Shown piece by piece: positions 38,061 to 48,789 of a stretch of 64,000 nucleotides of DNA. The notes beneath the pieces were generated by a model. That model did no database searches and was not told the DNA's origin. It worked only from the letters and a program-made list of their open reading frames with translations. Each line of letters starts with the position of its first letter. Positions within the stretch are counted from its first letter, which is position 1. This DNA is from Atriophallophorus winterbourni (taxonomy: Eukaryota > Platyhelminthes > Trematoda > Plagiorchiida > Microphallidae), in the NCBI GenBank assembly GCA_013407085.1, contig JACCGJ010018159.1, forward strand, positions 59,539-123,538. The letters run 5' to 3'. A program made the translations under genes and the position numbers.

Positions 38061-39639
38061 GAGGCCGCGTCATGAACGTATCGTGGTTGCCAAGGTATAC
38101 ATTGCTGGAGTTATTTCTAAAATGTAAACTATACCGCGACTGCATCGCATACGGTGGCTGGGTACCGGTCGTATTCCAAAATATCTACTATCTGGCGAAT
38201 TGAAATTAGCGACGCGACGTTCGATTAAGTGCACTTTCAGTAAGAATGTGTTCGTTAATGTCCCGTAGCTGTGGATATTGACCCTGCGATCTGGCAATAA
38301 CTTGAATTTAACCTTTCACGTCAAAGGCACAGAGCTGAGCGACATCTTTAAGTACGGGAGAAGATGTTGCTACTTATTTCTGCTGAAAAATACATCTCGA
38401 AGACGTTGTGAGGATACGCCGATCGATTGACTTCTGATTATCACTGTTAACGTTGTGAGAGCGATTGATTCTCCGAAACAGATTATTGTTGACGTTAAAA
38501 AGTTTAAAGTATGCAAAAAAGCGATTATGATTTACTGCTAATTTAGACATCAATTAAAAAGGCAAACAACAGTATTTGGCAGCATGCAACCTAAGACGAG
38601 GAACATTAATATTGGAAAGTAATTTAAATCTCGTTGAATTAGAATTCATTTATGTATCAGTTAACACTTCAACATTAAACATACAGAACTTATGGTGAAC
38701 AAAGTAAATAGCTGTATAATATATTAAAAGATATACGTATGAAATTTAAACAAATTGTAGTTTACAGCTTGTATCCGTTTGTTTCGAAGAACGAGTGAAA
38801 GTAATTGCAAGTATGAGATGACGTAGGAGAAAGTCGATTGTACTGGAATCCAGTATAGATAAACTGAATGAACTGATATAAAACGTCACAAAGGCACCAT
38901 CGTTGCCAGACTTAGAGGTTACTGCCAAAGAGCCGTTAGAAAATACGTTATACTCGAACAAGCTAACATTTTCCCAGATATCCGAGCAGATGGTGACTAA
39001 AACGGGTAAGTGTTCGCCGGGATCATTGACCGCTCAACCTAACGGAAACGACACGGGACTCAGCAAAACCAGGTCTAAAAAGACCGACTCAAATTATTAA
39101 CCAAATTCACCGGGCATAAATCTTAGTTTTTAAATGTAACAACGTTAAACAACGGTGAACACTGTTCGAAGCGAAGCAAAAAAACATGAGTTAATTGAGA
39201 GGCATAAACTCTATAGTCAGATGATATTGGCCGCAGTTACTCCCTCATGATAGTTCGGCGGAACCGTAATCATGAATTGTCCGCACAATGATGATCCTCA
39301 CCTTTAACAAATAACGCTGCAATCTGCGGAGAACGTACTGCTAAATGCTTACCTTCTTAGAGGTGTTCCTTAGCCTACATGTCGTGTCCATGCAGATCTA
39401 CCATGGTGAGAGCGAAGAAATCTCAAGAAGAAAATAATCCAAGAAGTATTGAATTTGTAAGCGTTCCGGAAGAATCTGCTGACGAACATTCTCAAGAAAA
39501 GTCTGAACTGTTTAACTGTGATAGTTATTGCAATTTATCTATTTACCAGAAAATATTTGATTACAATAAGCTACTCATTTTTCAGAGTAGTGAAACGAAA
39601 TTTAATGGCGGATAACAGATCAACAAGCTTAATAATAAC
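38061..39639. other. No recognised gene; two unassigned open frames
   Basis: Frames at 38903-39100 and 39400-39615 (the latter with a good start context, accATGG, and a gtaagc inside it that could act as a donor) encode hydrophilic peptides with no recognisable family. They may be exons or degenerate ORF1 sequence; I do not call them genes. Confidence 0.35.
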
Positions 39640-41090
39640 CATGCAAGCTGGTGGAATTAGCCATGGTTTAAGGCAAACTGTTCCAAGTAAAAAGACTCAG
39701 AACACAGAACGAGTTCCAGAAAACCTGAGGGCAGTTCACCGATTTGGATTCGCAAACATTGTGCGTTGGTGTACAGGCATTTATAGTAGTTTCTCTGCAA
39801 GGATGGGGTATGTGAAAGGTGGTCATCGAAGTGCAGAATACCCGCTAGGCCGATGTGAGGTCTTTTTTCTCGCAACTATGCCTGATTGTTTTGATGTTGT
39901 ACTGTTGTAATACAGTGATTTATAAGGTCGGCTGCATTTTTTGGCATGTCAATTACTGATTGATTTGGTGGTGTTTCTACTTGACGTTGGGTTGCATCTC
40001 TCTGTCCAAAATGTATTTTTGATCCACTAAGTTTAATTTCTAGTGACGAGTTTTGACCGTATCGAACATAGCATTACGTAAGAACGTTATTGTAAGCGTT
40101 TTAGTACCGATGCCCTTATAATTCATAGATTTGGGGATTTGGAACGTGTCCACCACAGTTCCAGCATGCGGAATCTCCATTGTATCTGATCGTGTTTGCG
40201 CTGTACTGCTTTATAAGTTGCTACGTCAGCATCTGGTACCCTCGAAAAGACTAAACGTCGATCATCCCTCTGCTTCGTTTGGACTTGTTGCTGAGCATTT
40301 CGGGCCCTTTCTCACGAGGGCACATCCGAGAGGATCCTTGTAGTGGTCTCCAAATCCTCCCTACGCAGGAGAAAAGCTGATAGTAAAATGTTATATAGAA
40401 CACTCTCCGAGCTGACAATGATTATAAGCAGTCATGCATGGTCAAGATTAGATGAAGTAACAATGATAATGCTTAAACTGGCTCCAAGTCCATGCTGCTA
40501 AAAAACTTTCTCCATTCTTCATTATCGTGCTTCAGCCTATTGCCAAGGTGACACTCGTTTACCTTTCATTGGTGCATTTCACACTTCTTCCAAGGAGTGA
40601 CTGTACACTGTGTGCCTATTGCTCTCGCTAGTTGCGGGACATTTCAACTGCTTTAGATCGAATACCTATCGTGTGCACTTTAGGAGTATTTTGTACCGTG
40701 ACTTTTGATATTGAATCTGATGGTTTTCGCTAAACCTTCAGATGAGCAGGTGGATTTTTCTTGTAACATTTTTGCGGACCAGGGAAGTTTTGGTCAGAGA
40801 GGTTTTTAACAGTAGAATTTAAAGGTGGCCTCATGATGAAAACAACGCTCTACAATACTCGCCTGCACATTTTCAACAGCTAACCCTTCGTGTTGAATGA
40901 TCTGCGAAGATGCGGCTTTATCTGACTGTCGTTGCTTTCCGATTTATTGAAACCAATACGGGCAGACTGAGAATTCTGAGGTGTGACCAGAGTCTCTACC
41001 GATGTCTTCAACGTTTTTATACTGAGCGCTAAGCTCAGCATCAGATCAACTTGTTGATTTGCTAGCTACTTGTTTACTTCGACCATTCTA
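39640..41090 (-). mobile_element. CR1-like LINE, ORF1 to endonuclease N-terminus, decayed
   Basis: This is a second copy of the element at 10.8-13.3 kb. Plus-strand sequence 40640-41060 aligns by eye with 12600-13020 (shared gaatacctatcg-like, ggagtattttg and gaatctga-ggttttcgct words). Minus-strand 39875-39660 encodes LYTNAQCLRIQIGELPSG, the start of the endonuclease. It is truncated before the catalytic GDFNLP block and lies next to a subfamily B repeat scrap at 41.1 kb. Confidence 0.7.
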
Positions 41091-41114
41091 CACACGTAGC
41101 TTACAAAAAGTTAT

Positions 41115-41185
41115 ACTTGAATGCGACCGTTACATAGGGTTCGTACAATGAACCACGATGTTTAAACACAAAATCACAAAGTGTT
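41115..41185 (-). repeat. Subfamily B hammerhead repeat scrap
   Basis: ttgaatgcgaccgttacatagggttcgtacaatgaacc... is the complement of the B unit's 5' hairpin seen at 55310-55370. No ribozyme core is present. Confidence 0.5.
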
Positions 41186-43229
41186 TCTTGGTCGTAGCGA
41201 TGATCTGGTCTTGCCGATCTAGAGGAAGTCGATGTTTGTAGTCAATTTCCCTATTTTGAGTAATTGCGATGAATGCGATGTGAGATTTTACAATGATATG
41301 GATGCACACGGTGATACTGGATCAAAATGGAAACGAGTTCAGCCGACACAAACAATTTCGTGTGACATAATCCAGCTATTATTTTCTTTGGATACATATA
41401 ATCATTCGGTCAAATTTGAGAAACCTTGTTAAGGCAAATTTATTCGAAAAATGCTCCTAAAATCCGATTGTGAACCTAAGTGTCTTTTGTGATGTTCTTC
41501 GATTTATATCAGTCAAAATATACTTGCTGATATACTGTGTTCATGTCTTAGGCTCTGGAGCTGGAGTAGGTTTTTCCTTCCCTCAAACGGTTTTCATTTT
41601 TTAGTTTCCGTAATCATCACAGAAATCGTTTTGCTCATGTAGTTGATTATTAATTGAAGTTGTTTGCGAGGGAGAGTAAATTTAACTAATGTTAGGAATC
41701 GTTAGGAGGCACAGCTCCCAAGTTTAAAACCCTTATCGATTTCAGCGTTCTATAAATTATCTATCTGTGTGATATAACAGCAGTGCTCACACTCGCGTAA
41801 TCTATCTCCGAAATTCGGGTGCAAATAAATCGTTAGTTTGCATTTTCTGCATTGGTGAACAATCATTTTGGTTCTCGATTTGGTTGAGAATTACTCTAAA
41901 GTAATATCAACACAAAGCAATCAAACTGCGGCAGAATATCGCTAACCTCAATCAATCCATAAAATATACTCATCCCAAGTGGAAATTAAGTTTGCTACTC
42001 CATCCAGCATAGATAGACCACCAGACTGTCCGTCTAATGTTTGTGTAAGGAGAACGCTTTAAATTTTCAGATAGTCTGGTCCGGAATTATTTTGCTACCA
42101 GGAAAAGGTTGTCGAATATCTCAATTGTGAAATGGAAACCTTGATGTTGAGCCTTTTAAATGGATATCTATACAAAGATTCGAGCGACATTCCGTTTATT
42201 CAAAGACATTTATATTTTCTATGAAAGAAAACATGATAAATCTTGGCCCTTAATAAAAGTCAAATTACTATTGTAAGATCACAAGATTCAGAACTACAAA
42301 TAGTAATTGCTGTACTAGTTACTCCAAATATTTAGTGATGATGTTTAAAAACATATTCATTCGATAACGCAAGTTTAGCTGCTGGTGGTTAAATTTAGTT
42401 CGCATAATGATCAGGTGACGTTGTCATACCTGTCAAAATGTTCGTATTTTTCTCCGAAATATCACAAAATTTTGTTACTGACCATTTTTATACTATGATT
42501 CTGAAAGTAAAATACGGCAAAGATGTTTGTTGAGCGCCAATAGAGTCTACTACGATAAAAGCAGCTATGTCAAACCACAATCTGCGACATTAAATTGATC
42601 AACAACAAAAAGTACATCGATTTGGATGGAATACTCCTCAAATTATGCAAATATACTACCAAATATTAAAAACGTGCTAACGTAAGATATGGATGATACT
42701 TATCAATAACAGCTTGCATGAATCTCAATGACAACAATGAACGTTATCCTATTTCTTCAATTCGAGTTTATAACATGGCAATGAATATTGACTTCAAGTT
42801 TACCTAACGCGAAAATATATACCATATAATACCATATATATACCATATATAAACGTGACCATACAAAAATGATGGTCAGCATATATACTAACAATAGCAA
42901 TCCCGACTCATTCTTGTTGCGATCATTTTTGAGGGAATATTACGACATCAAGTTTTCAGTTCAGTTTTTCTGTATTTGAACACAATTAAGTTGTTCACAT
43001 TTCAATATTCTTAAGTTAAAAAGAAAAATATATTCATAATAAGTTCCTTTCTAATTTTCCGGTACGAACCCACCATAATGCTACATCTCCTGGTGGATTT
43101 CACTATAGGTGACTTAAGTTCATGGCAATAACGAACTCAAATTTGATGGTAATAAAATAAATAATATTGATAATCTGTCAAATATTTGATGAGATAGATT
43201 AATTCGGTTAACATAGATAAATGTCCTCC
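41186..43229. other. AT-rich stretch, nothing recognised
   Basis: No domain, RT motif or family repeat seen. Confidence 0.45.
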
Positions 43230-44000
43230 TATTAATTTGTAAAACGGATCAGGTTGGCACGCAAGATCTCGTCTGGACCACCGCAGAAAAAGATGTCGGT
43301 ATGTGGGTGTCGCTTAACCTTAAGCCCTGGAAATCATTGCCGGACGGTGTACAATAAAGCTTGTCTAATCTTGAGTCTTCTAAAACCGATATTCAGGATT
43401 TTCACGCCCTAGGCTTTACACTGGTTAATTTATACGTATGTACGTCCTGTTATGGAATATTCCATCCAACCCTGGGCACCATGGCTGCGGAAGGATATCG
43501 AACTACTTGAGAAGAATTATCTTCTTGTGACAAAATTGGTGCCCCGTTACAGAAATTTGCCTTCCACAGAGCGAATGTTTAAACTAAATCTACATGATTT
43601 TACCCAACGACGGAAACGGAGTGACCTCCTGTTGGCATTCAATATCGTACCTACTGAGAACCATCCCCTTAAGCACTTGCTGAAACCCAAATGGCCTTAC
43701 CCGAAAACGAAACCATTCAAAGACTTTAAGCATTACACTCTCTAGATAGGATATTCGTCGAACCTTTTCCTCGGTAAGAATTTGTTTCACTTGGAACTAT
43801 GTGCCTAAAACAATCACACGATCGGAATGTGTTGCGGTTTTCCCTTCCAAAATGGATGAGTATATGACGAACCATGCGGCATGTGACTCTGCCTATTCAT
43901 TTTTGAGAGATTTTGTAATTTTACTCCACAGACCAGTCATCCTTTGGCTATAATTAAGCTTACTGCTTTTTCTACCATAAAACATTCTGAGTACTAACTT
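43230..44000 (+). mobile_element. CR1-like LINE 3' part
   Basis: About 43245-43310 encodes DLVWTTAEKDVGMWVS (the block before the RT thumb). 43452-43745 encodes MEYSIQPWAPWLRKDIELLE, then a thumb region cut by a stop in KHYTL. The 3' UTR continues to about 44000 (tttttgagagattttg, gcttactgctttt, taccataaaac) and has a partial relative at 22.75 kb. Confidence 0.75.
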
Positions 44001-46793
44001 CTGAGTTCTGAATATGATTTGTTTTAATCGAGCCGCTGAAGGAGCTTAGCGTTTAAAGAGATCATCCTGCAGTGTGTGAGAATTATCATTGAGGATAATA
44101 TTAATAATACGGTTGCGTGATATAAATCGCTGTTGCACAATTCTTTATGGAACTTGCATTTAAAATAATCTCGCTATAACGTTTGAGTATCATAAAGCCT
44201 TTTGAAATAAGTAGCGGAAATATCGTAGGTAATCAATACAAACTATGCTGTAATCTACAAGGAGAAGGTACGTGAGAAATCAGTTTAAGATGAGTGCATT
44301 TAATGGATTAATAGCGCAGCAAGCAGGCCTACGAGTTTCGGTAAATGAAGAATTAAAATGATGAGGTAAAACAATTAACGGAGCCCAACTCTCTCAAAAT
44401 ACAATTCGACGTCAATCAACTAATTTAGTTAAAATGATTTCACTTGATTCACTTAATTGAAACCAAATATGCTGGATTTCGACTTAAATAGAAAAAGATC
44501 ATTACTTATTGTTTCAATTGTTGTATTGTAATTCAATTGTATCGATTATTTTTTTGACTAGGATACATTTCCGTGTTGAACCAGGTACATTTTAATTGGG
44601 CAGATTAATGACCAATCAAAGACCCGCATGTAATTTTTCGGACCATTAACGATACCTTGTGTATTTTGAAGCTGTTCACACAAAGGTCAGTTTGACTTTT
44701 CGTCCAAAGAATTGTATTTCTGAATTGTGAAGTATTTGCTTCACTCGTTACATTTGTAATATTGATAGTCTTCTTTCAATTAGCACTAAAATTATCATTG
44801 CACCGAGTGCAGTTAGATTTACACTTTCTGCTAATTATTTTAATTCATGTTTATATTATTGTTTCTCCTCTATCTTAATTCAGATAATTTCAAACATAAT
44901 CCAAATAATCAAATGTCCAAGCCTGTGAAACTCCAGTTCAATGTTATTTACGTAAGTATAAACAAACTAATTTTGCACGGAATTGTAAATATGATTTTGA
45001 AAATCTATTATCAATGTTAATATTCGCACAAAAATGCGGTTATATGAATTTAAATATTTGCATGATTTGGTAAGATGCAACTTAGTAGAACAATCATGAG
45101 ATTTTCCTAACACAGATCATTCATTTTGAATGGGTTCATCATTTAGTGAAAATTATCTCGTTGAATTGCGATCCCATTTATCTACGCTATACACACGTTT
45201 AAAGATAATAGAAGAGTTAATTCATTGTTCATCAATCGCAAAATCTTGTTTAATGTGGTGCTAAAATCTGATAGTTTACGTTAAAATATTTGAAATAATT
45301 GTTCTATTTTCCGTATGAACAACAAATTATTATTATTTTCAATTTTATGTGAATACGATCAAGAGGAACCCAAGTCCAAAGTGCTGTGTTGCTCACATCC
45401 ACCCAAGTCGTTTACCCATCTCTGACAATATCCATCGATTATATATTGATGACAGGACTAGGTTCAATCGATAAAGATTGTCTGCACACTTTGAGGTCAA
45501 AATTCCAGTTTGCCCACATGTTTCGATAAAGAAGCTACGGCGGAACATTTCTGTCGATTCGCCGTATAATAATTATTCTTTGATTTTCCAACTCTTGGCA
45601 GTTAACAAGTTCCGGGTTAATATATATATGCAATTTGAGTGCAATCGTTTAGATAAGGTTTTGGGTAACGTATCACTTCTGATACAGAAGCTTCTTCATA
45701 CCAAGGGTGAAAGTCAGGACACGTAACATGAATAAGTAGCACTCAATCTACCATCTTTGTTTCTAACTTATCGCAATCTATAAATAAGCATATGGGTAAC
45801 ACTTCATATTCTCTACATTATAAAGCAAAAATTATTTTGAAATATTATTTGTTTGTGCTTGTTGGGAGAAACTTCGGCTACAGTTGTATGAATGCGAAGT
45901 AGTTAACAATTATACCAATTGAACTTTAATAATTGTATGAATAATAAACGGAATTCAATACGATTTCGAGAAAATCGTTGGAAGGTTTAATCGATAGCAA
46001 CTTTGATGGGGTGAATGCAAAATGAATTAGTGTTTCAATGCAAGTTTTGTGGAATTCTATTATGTGTTTAAAAATTATTTGAAATGTTATTTGACCAACA
46101 ATCGTTTATTGAAAATATCATAGGTCGATTCATTTGTGTAAATTTGAAGCAAATGAACGTCATTTAATCACAAAAATGTCTTAGAAATGATAAACGAACA
46201 AATGAGGAACCGTTATATTTATCGAAAGTTCTTTCTAATATTTGTATTTTGTAATCAGTATTGGTAATAATAATTTTTCACTGGCAATCTTCATAGTTTC
46301 ATGTAGGATTTATGCTGTTTTGAGTGAATACAAAACTATAAAATAGTTCCTATTATTCTAGGATATATGTTGATCATAAACTCAATCACGCGAATCGTGT
46401 AGTTGTTCGTTATTTTTGAATTAAATAAAAAATTGTTGTTTTCGTATTTGAAATGAAATGACTGCAGATCCTCTATAAGCACATAACTCTTAAGTGTACA
46501 ATTTTCAAATTATTTGCAGAATGATGTCATTGGTAAACCAAATTCAATGGTGCTTGAAAAAGCCAAGGGAAACTTTTAGAAATCTAAAATTACAAATAAT
46601 AAAAGAGTTTATCATATTGAAATTATATTTAGTCAAAAACGCAATATAAAAATTACTTCTGTTCTCAGGCTATACGTATGCTAGCGAGCTATCAGGAACA
46701 TAATTATCGCGTGAATGTTTTGAGTATAGTTTTCAATCTAATAAACTGATTGAAATCTTATGAAAATAACGTTTTTCTTTCGAAAACCTCCAG
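44001..46793. other. No firmly recognised gene
   Basis: An open frame at 45478-45726 (stop just upstream at 45475) has plausible amino-acid composition but no family I can name. The stretch is upstream of the Kunitz gene and may contain its first exon or promoter, which I could not place. Confidence 0.35.
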
Positions 46794-46845
46794 TATTCCT
46801 TTCTGGTGCTGTTTGCGGTATGCTCCACTGTATCCCCATCCTACG
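46794..46845 (+). CDS. Candidate signal-peptide exon of the Kunitz gene
   Basis: Between an acceptor (ctccag, ending 46793) and a strong donor (gtaagc at 46846) lie 52 bases encoding YSFLVLFAVCSTVSPSY. This is a hydrophobic core followed by small residues, as in a secretory signal peptide. It leaves one base (G), which would complete a codon with the two leading bases of the exon at 48790 and so keep the frame of the Kunitz gene. A secreted product is expected for Kunitz proteins. There is no in-frame start codon within the exon, so the Met would come from an earlier, unidentified exon. The exon is short and unsupported by homology. Confidence 0.4.
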
Positions 46846-46989
46846 GTAAGCTTATTACTCTTAAATTATAATAAAATTGTTCGAATAAAATACAGCGTTA
46901 TAAAACAAAAAAACATTACTGAGCATTCAATTCATGTTTATCTGACTCACGTTGTATTACATGAAATAAACCTATACCACTGATGATCG

Positions 46990-47105
46990 AAAATTCTCAT
47001 TTGCATTCATTCCCATCACACACACCCCACGACCGGTTTCGTGCTGTTTGCACTCATCAGGTAGGGACAGTAAGATCAGGATCCGCATGCGCTTGAAACT
47101 ATGTA
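46990..47105 (-). repeat. Hammerhead-bearing repeat unit A, 3' half, best-preserved copy
   Basis: In sense (minus) order: caagcgcatgcggatcctgatc, ttactgtccctac, the complete ribozyme, gtgtgtgtgatgggaatg and caaatgag. The 5' half of the unit (hairpin GGTTGGTCGTACC and tRNA-like segment) is missing on the high-coordinate side, after 47105. It lies inside the proposed first intron of the Kunitz gene, antisense to it. Confidence 0.9.
47025..47066 (-). ncRNA. Hammerhead ribozyme, type I, complete core
   Basis: Stem I: CCCUAC (47061-47066) pairs with GUGGGG (47025-47030), 6 bp with one U-G. Core CUGAUGA: 47054-47060. Stem II: GUGC AAACA GCAC (47041-47053), 4 bp. GAAA: 47037-47040. Stem III: ACCGGU (47032-47037), fully palindromic with no loop. 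C17 is at 47031; predicted self-cleavage is between 47031 and 47030. This matches the consensus of minimal type I hammerheads known from Sm-alpha repeats, Penelope-like elements and retrozymes. The palindromic stem III implies cleavage as a dimer. Confidence 0.88.
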
Positions 47106-47464
47106 TACCACTCATGTACTTCGTTTGATGATTTAGTGCGAAAATTATGCTTATGATCTTATATTTATAATTTATTACGTGAGTTTTGACGGGGTTGAAT
47201 AATTCTTATAATCCTGTGACGAAAATACACCGAGGGTACATTTAATCATCCAAACAAAAGAAGATAAATTAAATGACTTCATTCGCGTACACGAAGTTTG
47301 TCAAACAAATAAATTCAGCCATCTAAACTAACTTTTCCAAAAACAGTTAATTAAACACAGTTAGTTTGAAGCTTTAAAAACGGATATCATGCTGGCACTC
47401 GCATCTTCAGATCGAGAGTAACCTTTGATTTATGAACTACATAACGGGATAATTCTTAAATATT

Positions 47465-47880
47465 TCAGTTCTTGAATAATGGAAATGATAGTTGCTCTGT
47501 GTATGTGAGAACGATTTGCAAGCCACGCAATGAGTGTGTATGATCGGAGGAAATGACTCTGATCAATCTGTCATATTCATCGAAATGATGATCGATGCTC
47601 ATTTTGTGAATTAACTGTATAGTGGCATGACTCAGTCGTGAGATAAGCATTCGATGAACAGGAAATCTTTTTATAGAAGACCTGGCAAACTATATGGAAT
47701 GTATATAGGAAGAGGAGAACGATCCGGAATAAATAAATTGTCTTTCACATCAGGTGGAACTGAGAGAGAACGGAGTCTATGGGCATATAAAGATATTTGG
47801 CGATCTTTCAAGAAATGAGCAGGCACATGATTAATCCAGTTGAGGCTTTGTGTTAATGTAACTATAAGAGACTTCATACA
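47465..47880 (-). mobile_element. LINE 3' coding fragment
   Basis: The minus strand encodes VTLTQSLNWINHV and YAHRLRSLSVP (47870-47740), related to the RT thumb of the LINE at 14.0-14.3 kb, and then LSHATIQLIHKMSI and FDEYDRLIRVISSDH (47640-47530), the usual C-terminal end of this LINE type. The frame changes once between the two parts. Confidence 0.65.
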
Positions 47881-48789
47881 ACTGCATCCATTCCTCTCTG
47901 TATCATTGAAAGAAATCCGAAGAATTCTTCAAAGACGGGTTGGCATCGCCTATCAACCAATTTGCAGTATACAACTACCTTTTAACAGCTTTTAGGATTT
48001 AACAAAAAGCCGAATGGAGATTACCACTGACCAACGGTATTGATAATTGATTCTGATGCAAAGCGGACTATCTATATTTCAATCCCGCGAAAATCGAACA
48101 TTTTAAAATTGTATTTGTCTCAGATCCTTATCATACCCATGCTAACGCTCATAGCTACAGTAGCCTAGCACTCGTTCCAGAAAGTGGAATTACTATCGAA
48201 GCAGCAGTTGTACTACAGAAACCAGCGATAAGTACCGACCCTGAGTGATCTAACGACCTAAACGGTAATATAAAAAATACACTAGAAAGCAACTGTTGAC
48301 ACTGCGGTAATTTGAAACTGTTCATTCTTTATTAACTTATATGTACTTTCAAAATATAGTTGTGGTATAGCCAAGATTAAAATGCGAATAACTATAAATG
48401 AATACAAGTTATTTTTGATCCAGTCATTCAATCTAATTTAATCTGGTGGCCAATAATCAAGCAAAAATATTGGTACATGCACGTTTTTATATCATGCGCA
48501 CTCTACGACCGGGATTATATCTCATGCATTATGTAAGGACAAAATGATAAGGCTCTGCATCCGTCCATATTATTGATAAAGATTGTTGAAACTTCACTTC
48601 ACTGTTTATAAAGTGTGCTGTAGCGAATCCGATTGAATCTTATCCAACATAATAATTAGACATTCCCCGAATAACTTATTAATCATGAATTATTTCGCTA
48701 TTTCCGATAATATGTTTCAGTATAATTCAACGAGTATTTCTGTTTTAACGTTATGGCATTTGTATTTAAAAATTTCCAATATGTTGCAG

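Noticed and set aside
38903..39615. Two hydrophilic open frames, one with a strong start context
   Set aside because: No domain, no matching exon partner, and they lie between decayed LINE copies.
45361..45726. Open frame with plausible protein composition upstream of the Kunitz gene
   Set aside because: A stop at 45475 splits it, no splice sites fit both ends, and I recognise no family.
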